From Zoroaster sp. YZ-2022 (lineage: Eukaryota > Echinodermata > Asteroidea > Forcipulatida > Zoroasteridae), in contig CM055828.1 in the NCBI GenBank assembly GCA_029582265.1, forward strand, positions 28,102,618 to 28,166,617: a DNA stretch of 64,000 nucleotides, given 5' to 3'. Shown piece by piece: positions 57,278 through 64,000 of the stretch (within the stretch, counting starts at the first letter, position 1; every line of letters begins with the position of its first letter). Position numbers and translations under genes: made by a program. The notes beneath the pieces were generated by a model. It saw only the letters and a program-made list of their open reading frames with translations, was not told where the DNA came from and made no database searches.

Positions 57278-60012
57278 CTGTCGCTGTCACGCGCTGTCGC
57301 TCGAACACCTAAAAAACTCCGAATGAACACTATACTATTAAATGATCATGTAAACGATACCGTGTGAAGGGCAACAATGAAAACCAGAAGAATGCGCGGT
57401 GGCACATGCCGAGCCAAATCAAATGTCGATGTTTTCTTCCAGGTTCTTTCTTTTCCTAATGCACCTTTAGAGTTAGGAGAAGTAAGCTGAATGAAGATGG
57501 TGAAGGTATATGGGGCAGCTGAGCTGCTTCCCTCAACGTAAAAAGGGCCTTGAAAGTAAAACCACAGTTTCATATCAAGACAGATTCACTCAGATGAATT
57601 TCGAGTTAAAAACTGCTGCAAATTCTTACCAATGCAGGAATGACAATTGAAATAGTACCGGTATATGCTGTAACACTGAAGGCTGACGTTTCGAATGAGC
57701 TTATAGTTATACACCTACATGTGGCTTGTAAAATAGACGGACAGACAAACAACAATATAAAGCGAAAGATCAACAGAGAGACGGTAGATGTATACTGATA
57801 TCGACATAGGCCTTCATGCAGGCAGACAGATTCGAATTGGAAAAAGGGGGCAGGCAATCTACATATAATTTGGGCAGTGTTAACGGTGCGGAGTTTCATT
57901 TCAGAAATAGGATAAACCGTAGATAAACGCTCAAGCGAATGTATTAGATAGAATAAAGCTTCCATTCAAGTCTCTTTCAGATCAACTGTCTTCGGGAGAG
58001 TTATTTATCAGTTCAGTTTCTCAAAATGCAACATACTTTCAAGAAGGGAACTGCTATATTCACTTGTTGTCACAGGCCTATGCCCTACATCAACAGTTGA
58101 AATATCATGATTCAATTAAATATAATAGCAAAACAAAATCATTGCAAAACAATCATTGGAATGTTCACCATTCGTTACCCTCCCACTTATCAATTGTTGC
58201 ATTCCTACAAAGGTAGCCCATTTGTCCTATTGACCATGGGGTTTGTAATTGCAGACACCTCTTCGGAATCCAAATACAAACAATCAAGGAGACACACAGA
58301 CCATGCACAGACCAGACGCATGGGATTAAATCAAACAGCGCACCCCTCCCTCTGCACACACAACAGCGTACCGGTACCGGTTATTTGAGTTATGATATTT
58401 TCTGAAACGGATATATCAACGTCAGTTTTATTGTTTGTCAACATTCCAGTCAGATTGAGTGATAGCTGCGCTCCCTACTTAGATAAAAGCAACATAACCT
58501 TTGAAGCTCGACGGTTGTGAAAAAAATGTTTTTGCACTTGAGTAAACATAATGAGAGACTGTGTTGTCATTTATTAAGAAGCGTAATAAATGATGGATTA
58601 TATAACATGATTGTGTTAATGGAAATATACTATGCAACTTTTTGAGATTGGTAATAACCAAATGATCGAATGTTAATGGAAAATTTACTTAGAGCTTACG
58701 ATGGTATCAATCTACCCTCTAAATATTTTTGTCTACCCTATAAATATTTTTGTCTGAGGTGTTGTTTATCGTAAAAAGTACCCTACACCTTGAGTTAACA
58801 CGAACAAACTGAATGCATTTTTACTATAATTATTCTCGTTAAAGACACAGCGTACTACTACTACTAATGAAACTATTACATGTTGATTGTTTAATAATGT
58901 ACCGGTACATGTATAGGCATATCTTGAATCAAAGAGAGTATAGCCATAATTTATTCGTAGAAGCAGTTTTGCAAAATTAGCTAGTGTTATAACTTCCCTA
59001 TAAATAATTAGTTTAAAGCAAAAGACTACATGAATTTTTCACTTGTTCTGTTTGGTCTCGACACCTGACAGCACTGTAAAGATAGTTCGATCGTTGATGG
59101 CTTTATCAAGAATTAAGTTCTTATTTAGGTCAGTGGGGCATCTGGGTTCGCAGTCGAGTTCGAGTATGACTCATGCTCGTACTTTTTCCTGTACTCGTAT
59201 TCGTACTCATAATTATGTAGAGGTACTCGACTACACTTCTGGTTCACAGCTTTCTTTCCCTTCCCGGCGGCTTTAGCCTCACACCCAGTAGCTTTAACAC
59301 AATAAGTGAAGCGATTTTGTAAAAGGTTAATGCCTTTGTAAAATAAATTTCAGGTATTATAATCAAATCTTTCCCTGCATGAGCTATTTAGTGCCCCTGA
59401 GGAGGAGGTCGAGTTAGCACTCGATACTTTCACAGTGTTATATCGCTTGTAACTTGAAATGTATAATCAGCTGACTGTTTCAGCTCCCTAGTTGTTCTCA
59501 TTTATGACAAATTTGATATGGGAGTGTAAATGATGAATCAATGATGTATATCGCCCGTGTTTACCGGCAATTTCCGTAATTTTTAGTTTTCATTAAATTG
59601 ATCATTTCTTTTAGAAAGGAAAACAAATAGGTTTGAAATGAGATATTTCACCAAAATATTTGACAGAAGCTTGGCCGTCCAACATTAATTTATGACTGGA
59701 CCCACAATAAATTAATTTTGATACACATTAACAGTAAAACCATGCTTCTCACCATTATTTTGAGAAATTTGTAATTTTAAAGCATCTATTTTCCCTGCTT
59801 CAAGTTAAAAAAAACGATGTTCCGATGAAAAAGAAAATTTCTGAAATTGCCATTAAAATTGCCAAAAACATGGCCGATACTTCTTTATGATTTCAGTAAA
59901 AAAAATTAATAAAAAAATGGGACATGAAAACATCACCACCTGGGGTTGTATGGCCATCAGGCCATAAGACCTACATGATAACATCTTAAAGACAAATCCA
60001 GATTTGACTTAC

Positions 60013-60097
60013 TTTCCCAATTGTTCCTTGATGTCGTAGTAGTCTTCCACGTTCTCCTGCCTCAGCGTTGCCACCTTGGGTTCAAACGGCTCGTCAT
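60013..60097 (-). CDS. Exon 1 in window: linker and start of kinase domain
   Basis: The 85-bp exon lies between acceptor CTCTTACAG and donor GTAAGTC. It reads DDEPFEPKVATLRQENVEDY followed by YDIKEQLGK, which is the lead-in and first beta strand of an MLCK kinase domain (vertebrate counterpart begins YDIEERLG). It starts with two bases of a split codon and ends with two bases (AA), completed by the first G of the next exon to make the Lys of the Gly-rich loop. The preceding exon was not found in the 3.9 kb upstream, so at least one long intron runs off the window. There is no start codon here; the in-frame ATG at 60206 lies in the intron. Confidence 0.92.
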
Positions 60098-60796
60098 CTG
60101 TAAGAGCAGGTGTAAAAGAAGCGTATTTATTCATGTTTCCAGTTTTACAGTCTGAGGTGATTTTGTCAGGGAAAGTGAGCTTTAAATCGACGAGTTGTGT
60201 CGTCAACAGTTCTCCTCATCTGCTCTTTTTCTCCAACATTTGTGTGGGGTTGCATTAGTCTGATCACTTCGCTCCATTGGTCGCAGCATAAACAAGTCCG
60301 CCTGGTGGTTTCTTTACAAGATCCTATCAATCAAGTGTATACTTCCCCTCTAGCCCTTAACGCGTCCGTGATTCCAAAGCGTCCGTGATTTCATTTATAA
60401 AAAACGCAAGCGGATTACATTGAAAGTGGAACTTTTGTACAGGTATACTTCCCGTGTGGCAATCTTCTTAAAGTTCTTGGGTCGTGACAAAACTTCAGAA
60501 GGACCAGTGTGGTGCTTCAGCCTCGATCGGTCTTAAGGCTTTGTCTGGGGCCATGACAACTTTGCACCACAAGCCAATCACGGGCATAAGAATGGGTGAG
60601 TCAAATAACAAATCTGGCGGACAACTAGTACCACCGCAGGTGAATTCTAGATGGAGACAGTAAGACTATGCGAAAGAATATATGGATTCGGTATTTAGTG
60701 CGGGGGGGGGGGGAAGAAAACAGTACAAATGAGATCTATAATCAATTAAACTAATACATAGGCTTACATATGATATTGAATTGTAAGACATGCAAC

Positions 60797-61090
<294 letters not shown>

Positions 61091-61639
61091 TGTGGACTTA
61101 TATAACATGACCAGATATTATTCGGATGAAAATGTATAATTTTATTTTATAAAATACTTCTTTAAAATAAATTAATCAAGAAAACTTCCTTTATTTTTCT
61201 TCAGTCCATGAATGGTCATTAATAAAAACAAGAAATATTTATCGTGGTTTTTCCGAATATTGATGTCTCGTATCCAGAAATTTTCTTCGCTTCTTATTAA
61301 TCAAAATAACTTTGGGGAGTACCCATATTAAGGGCACATTATCCCATATGGCAATTGGTGTGTTAGCCCTTCCTATATCACTGATGTAACTACAAACTAA
61401 GTGGAAACTCAACAATTACTACAATTATTACAATCCCAATGGACCTACTTTTTGAATACAATAAATGCGTGATTAAAACTTGCATGACGTCATTGTGACG
61501 ATGGAGCTAATGACTAAACGAGGGGTTAATGGCCTGGTGTCCCAGCATGACAGCGCATCATGTCTGCAAAGGGATTATTTAAGTTGTGTTGACAGTGAAA
61601 GTTGTGAATAGTCAACTCACTCTATTTTTTGCCACATCA

Positions 61640-61900
61640 TTCACGCTACGGTCACGTTCCCCTACGGTCACGTTCCCCTACGGTCACGTATTGTAGTCAG
61701 GAATGATTCAGTTGGGGAATTAGAGAAGACCCCGTGGTTCTCCCTGAACCACGTTCTCACTTAGCGATAGTTGAGATACGAGTTTCCTGATACTGGTTCA
61801 CCCTGAATCAAAATCTTACTTAGTGACAGTTCAGAGTTGCCCGATTGATAAGGTTCTTTTTCAGAACCCTTACTTAATAGCGATAGTTGAGATAAACACA
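61640..61900. repeat. Short tandem repeats
   Basis: A 17-bp unit CTACGGTCACGTTCCCC occurs about three times at 61646-61694. From 61740, a diverged unit of about 60-70 bp containing CTTACTTAGTGACAGTT or CACTTAGCGATAGTTGAG occurs three times. Confidence 0.7.
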
Positions 61901-61952
61901 TGGTGTTACCGCAAACCGAAACGATATCATGCATAAGGCCAAATAAAAAAAA

Positions 61953-62536
61953 TTGTTGAGTTGCCCTCCAGTGAAAATATTTGAAGGGGTCGGTCGGTTG
62001 GGATTTTTATTTTTTATTTTTTTTTCTTCTCCTTGACTGTCATTTTAAGATTGAAATGCATTGGAACTGAAACCACATACCATGTTTTTCATTTGTATAC
62101 CTATCAGCAAGGAATTTTGCTTCAGAATAAAAGTATCCCAAGCAGTTTTGTTGTACTTTTCGCTGTGATTGACACAGCAAATTCATCCATATTGCGTGCA
62201 ATGCTCAACATGCAACATGTGAGTGGCCATTCGATTGGAAAACGTGTAGATTTGAGTCGCAATCGTTGGCACACAGTGTGTGCGAAGGCAGTGCACCATG
62301 TGAGGGCCGGGGCCATTCGATTTGAAAACATGTAGATTGAGTCTTGGGTACCGGTAATTTTCCGGTAAAAAAAGTGGAAAATTTCACAAATCAAACGTAT
62401 TATGTTTTATACAAAGAAAATTGGTAAGTTTCATTAATAAATAAGCCTATGAATGACGGGAAAAAAAAAAAAAAAAAAAAAAACCCGACCCGAGATTTCA
62501 GCACTTTTGGGTCGGTCGGTGGAGGGCAACTCAACA
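61953..62536. mobile_element. Inverted-repeat element with TTGTTGAGTTGCCCTCCA ends
   Basis: The left end TTGTTGAGTTGCCCTCCA and right end TGGAGGGCAACTCAACA are inverted copies, followed inward by GGTCGGTCGG against its complement. The interior (584 bp in total) has T- and A-runs and two related blocks with CGATTGGAAAACGTGTAGAT and CGATTTGAAAACATGTAGAT. There is no transposase. Confidence 0.75.
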
Positions 62537-64000
62537 TCTTTTTTGGGGGGCCTAATTATAAACTAAATAAATTTCGTAATGGCAGAATACATCGCGGTAT
62601 TATAATGAGCATACTAATAGCAAAACAACAGCTTCAAACCAAATGTTAAGTTCTGCTCCCTTTTTCACCTCACGGTGTTATTTTGGTCCAGATTTCATGC
62701 CAACCATACGCTATTTTCAGCAAACACGACCACATACCGCGGGGTTACGTTTCCCCGTAGCTCGACTGGACAGAGAGGGGAAACTATTGGGTTACCTCTT
62801 CGGCATTGTTCGGACTGATTGACGGAAGGTGCTATGTAGGGGTCGCGGTAGAAGCCTGGTATGACATGACTTAGTCTTGAAAAGACTATTTACGCTCTAA
62901 ATTTCAGCTAGCCAGGCGGGGTGTCAAAGGGGAAATAAATAATATACACACTTCTCAAGGTTGGAGTGTGTTTATTTTTAATGAACCGTATGGACAACCG
63001 TCTGGCCTCGCCATGATGAATACATTTAATGGATCTAGTCAGGTCCGTAGCCAAGAATTGGAACATAAAGGGCACCAGCCAGTCTGCAACGGCTTCACCA
63101 AATTGCATTGGCTGTCTTGGCTCATGGGGGCGGGAGAGGGGAGAGGGATGGCTGTCTGTCTCGTTTTACTGGCTCTCAATCAAGCTCAAGCTTGAATTGT
63201 TCTTAAATATAAAGATTTTCCATTGCTCACTATTTCCATGAAATGCCATGAAACAGACTGAAAATGGAAGTCTCATTTCATATGCTTTATACTAAAAAAG
63301 AGCACACCTTAAACGTTGCTTGTGTCATTAGGGCCTACTACCTAAAAATAATTTTTTTTAAAGCAAGAATAGGCATATAGTGAACAGTTCTTCTATTTTC
63401 ATGAAACTGCATTCACACACAATTATAGTTTCGATAATCAGACGACACCATTTTTTTCACATACATTTTCAAGGTTGAATGCATATTTGTATAATGGCGA
63501 ATATGGAAACAGGTTATGATATTTCCCTCACCACCACCGCCAACACATTAGTAGGCCTACATTATATCAAGATAATACGTCTTCTATGTAAGGATACAAA
63601 GTTCATCTCAGTTACGTGAGGGACTGAATAAATACCCCAGGGTTGCTTCACTACCACTCTAAATAATGATACATCGGCAGATTATGGTTGATTTCAATTC
63701 GTTTATCCCATTCAATTGTTGCAACGATTCGAGGACGTTCCTTTTGATGTAATCGTTCAGACTTACAGGTCAGTGCTTGTAATATTATGTGTCTGCCCGG
63801 CGAGGTGGGGCTGTGTGATATGACGAGTGGACCAAACAGGAGGCCATTTTGCCAAGGGATGTGAACCTCACACGTCGGTGTTGTTGTTTAGGTTTTATTT
63901 TGTACTTTCTATTTATTTTATTTTCAAAGGGCCAGTTAAGTCACACAAGTAAGTGGCTTACGACAATGCACTTGTAACGTCAGAACTCTGAAATTATCCC

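Larger units (their letters stand above)
50104..60012 (-). other. Intron between exons 1 and 2
   Basis: A 9.9 kb intron. It holds the 59-bp satellite (50.5 kb), a CAGTGG-type element (51.85 kb), a SINE (54.5 kb), a short tandem array (54.9 kb) and the (GAA)n tract (56.8 kb). The stretches 52.2-54.5, 55.3-56.8 and 57.3-60.0 kb show no exons. A minus-strand CATTCGAAACGTCAGCC near 57685 is noted in the findings. Confidence 0.85.

Noticed and set aside
56782..57367. Open frames with poly-Lys/Glu, poly-Ser/Phe and poly-Leu across the GAA tract
   Set aside because: They are produced by an uninterrupted trinucleotide repeat and have no independent start, domain or splice context.

Overview
The window looks like part of a marine invertebrate deuterostome genome, most likely an echinoderm or close relative. 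This rests on long AT-rich introns, frequent AGGCCTA words, tRNA-derived SINEs with ATT tails, many small inverted-repeat elements, and a myosin light chain kinase (MLCK) gene whose calmodulin helix and intron layout resemble vertebrate MYLK. The clade is an inference from style, not from a species match.

One large gene on the minus strand fills the window. Fifteen exons could be joined by eye between 60097 and 1789, all with GT/AG borders and with every codon phase matching. They give 6,801 bp of open coding sequence (2,267 codons). Both ends are incomplete: the first exon seen begins just before the kinase domain, and the last may or may not be terminal. Reading order is: complete MLCK-type kinase domain (60.1 to 38.6 kb); calmodulin-binding helix split by a 13.5 kb phase-0 intron; low-complexity linker, IQ motif and telokin-like Ig (25.0 to 24.1 kb); a 55-bp exon (18.6 kb); a 2.66 kb Ser/Lys-rich exon ending in an Ig (13.5 to 10.8 kb); then a cluster of six exons (5.6 to 1.8 kb) with four more Ig domains and charged linkers. 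The protein should be a calcium/calmodulin-regulated myosin light chain kinase with a long Ig-rich C-terminal tail.

The most interesting point lies in the intron that splits the calmodulin helix. At 32020-32076 there is an ATG with good context, an upstream in-frame stop, 19 codons and a canonical donor in exactly the phase of the next exon. Vertebrate MYLK makes telokin from a promoter in the equivalent intron, so this may be an invertebrate telokin-like start. A second possible internal first exon lies at 20395-20455.

The introns are full of repeats: an 826-bp element with identical 52-bp ends and TTA duplications (14.9 kb); a TTAA-flanked element carrying a broken THAP domain (6.9 kb); foldback elements (9.6, 21.6, 29.5, 40.1, 45.9-48.3, 62 kb); tRNA-Leu-derived SINEs (23.3, 33, 54.7 kb); a 17-copy satellite (50.5 kb); and very long (GAA)n and (TAA)n runs (56.8 and 60.8 kb). 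No convincing plus-strand gene, functional RNA gene or CRISPR array was seen.
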